Source of the DNA: Fusobacterium_C necrophorum
GTDB taxonomy: Bacteria > Fusobacteriota > Fusobacteriia > Fusobacteriales > Fusobacteriaceae
DNA: 14,286 nt
Direction: 5' to 3' (one strand)
Assembly: GCF_900104395.1 (NCBI RefSeq)
Contig: NZ_FMXX01000014.1
Shown: in pieces, positions 13,684-14,286 of the stretch
Numbering within the stretch: the first letter of the stretch is position 1
How the letters are laid out: each line of letters starts with the position of its first letter
Translations under genes and position numbers: made by a program
Notes under the pieces: model-generated
What the model saw: the letters and a program-made list of their open reading frames with translations, nothing else
What the model was told of the DNA's origin: nothing
Databases searched by the model: none

Positions 13684-14286
13684 CTATCTGACTTTTAACA
13701 TGCCGAATCCGGTACTTTTTAAACTCCCGATGCCTGCTTTATACAAATAATCCAGTATATATGGCTTTGCTTTTATCTCCAACTCACAAATATTTGCCAA
13801 AACTTCTATTCCATAGTGCTTGACTTTTACTTCTTTGTTCTTGAATACCTCTATTTCCATTTCCTGAGCATCTTCTCTTGCCTCCGGCAAGGTCTCTACA
13901 ACTTGAATTTGGACATTTTGTAGAAATAATTTCCGTCCTTTCTCTTCTGATAAACTGTAAAACCAATCCCGATTCGTTTCTTCATGATGCTCTCTCACTA
14001 CACAAGGCGACATTGTTTGAAAGAAAGCTACATCGGTAGAGATTAATTTTTCTTTTTGCAGTTGAATATCACGAATACACATAGAAAGATCTTTATAAGA
14101 ATAAATATGACCTTTTCCTTTTAATAATGCATTATAGATATGAATTCCCAGTCCTAGATCATAACTGGATAGATTTAAAAAAGCTCGTTTATCCGGAATT
14201 TCTATAATTTCTCTTTTAAACTTACAATCTCCCAAAAACAACGAATAAGTAAAATCCTTACGAATGGTTGCTCTGCTACCATATAG
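13684..14286 (-). CDS. cas6: CRISPR pre-crRNA endoribonuclease Cas6 (N-terminus outside the window)
   Basis: The frame is open from the stop at 13684 to the window edge at 14286, giving 200 residues. It lacks an estimated 30-45 residues at the N-terminus. A TTG at 14241 could be taken as a start, but the upstream codons (YGSRATIRKDFTYSLFLGDC) read as genuine Cas6, so I treat the gene as continuing. Cas6 cuts array transcripts inside each repeat and leaves an 8-nt handle. Evidence includes the FTYSLFLGDCKFKRE strand, the YDLGLGIHIYNALL helix, TMSPCVVRE, and the glycine-rich C-terminal loop IGSLKSTGFGMLKV that is the Cas6 signature. The catalytic histidine cannot be assigned with confidence. 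It is the most upstream gene seen in the operon, so the operon promoter is outside the window. Its stop overlaps the cas8b ribosome binding site. Confidence 0.9.
   Translation of the reverse strand, partial: LYGSRATIRKDFTYSLFLGDCKFKREIIEIPDKRAFLNLSSYDLGLGIHIYNALLKGKGHIYSYKDLSMCIRDIQLQKEKLISTDVAFFQTMSPCVVREHHEETNRDWFYSLSEEKGRKLFLQNVQIQVVETLPEAREDAQEMEIEVFKNKEVKVKHYGIEVLANICELEIKAKPYILDYLYKAGIGSLKSTGFGMLKVR

Noticed and set aside
13784..13966. 60-codon minus-strand frame inside cas6
   Set aside because: It is an alternative frame of cas6 with no ribosome binding site.

Overview
The window is very AT-rich, has strong GGAGG-type ribosome binding sites and uses TTG as well as ATG starts. It carries a type I-B (Tneap/Cst-like) CRISPR-Cas locus. 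The style fits Fusobacterium or a low-GC clostridial relative; Fusobacterium is my best guess but the sequence alone does not prove it. The whole window reads as a defence island scarred by dead insertion sequences.

Layout, left to right. (1) CRISPR array 1 (8-2089) has 32 near-identical 30-nt repeats and 31 complete spacers, and runs off the left edge. Its leader lies on the right (2090-2304), so the array is transcribed leftwards. (2) 2305-3540 is decayed DNA: remnants of an AlbA_2/Schlafen-like gene, a small frameshifted gene and an IS91-family transposase. (3) 3544-5058 holds a probable two-gene operon: an XRE-type helix-turn-helix protein, preceded by a promoter overlapping repeated TGACAT boxes, and an unrecognised 206-residue protein. 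(4) 5172-5866 holds a small ORF remnant, a long imperfect hairpin and a broken IS3/IS150-type transposase. (5) 5936-6661 (minus) encodes a TIR-domain protein with an unrecognised N-terminal domain. (6) CRISPR array 2 (6999-7424) has 7 repeats of a diverged sequence, and its leader (7425-7647) is clearly homologous to that of array 1. (7) The minus-strand cas operon runs cas6 (cut by the right edge), cas8b/cst1, cas7, cas5, then a 197-bp gap and cas3. It points into the leader of array 2. No cas1, cas2 or cas4 is present.

How it works together. Cas6 would cut transcripts of one or both arrays within the repeat, leaving an 8-nt 5' handle. Cas8b, Cas7 and Cas5 would form the Cascade surveillance complex, and Cas3 (HD nuclease plus helicase) would degrade the target. 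New-spacer acquisition must depend on cas1/cas2 elsewhere or has been lost. The TIR protein is a plausible separate NAD+-depleting defence effector. The HTH plus unknown pair is a candidate for a regulated accessory or defence module, but nothing in its sequence states a function.

The most informative observations are as follows. Two spacers of array 1 overlap end to start by 13 nt, which reconstructs a stretch of a common target and reveals a CCA PAM. A two-spacer block is tandemly duplicated. The terminal repeat base changes stepwise along array 1. The two leaders share elements at identical distances from the first repeat: a palindrome, repeated GTCGAC-containing motifs and a 16-nt invariant block.
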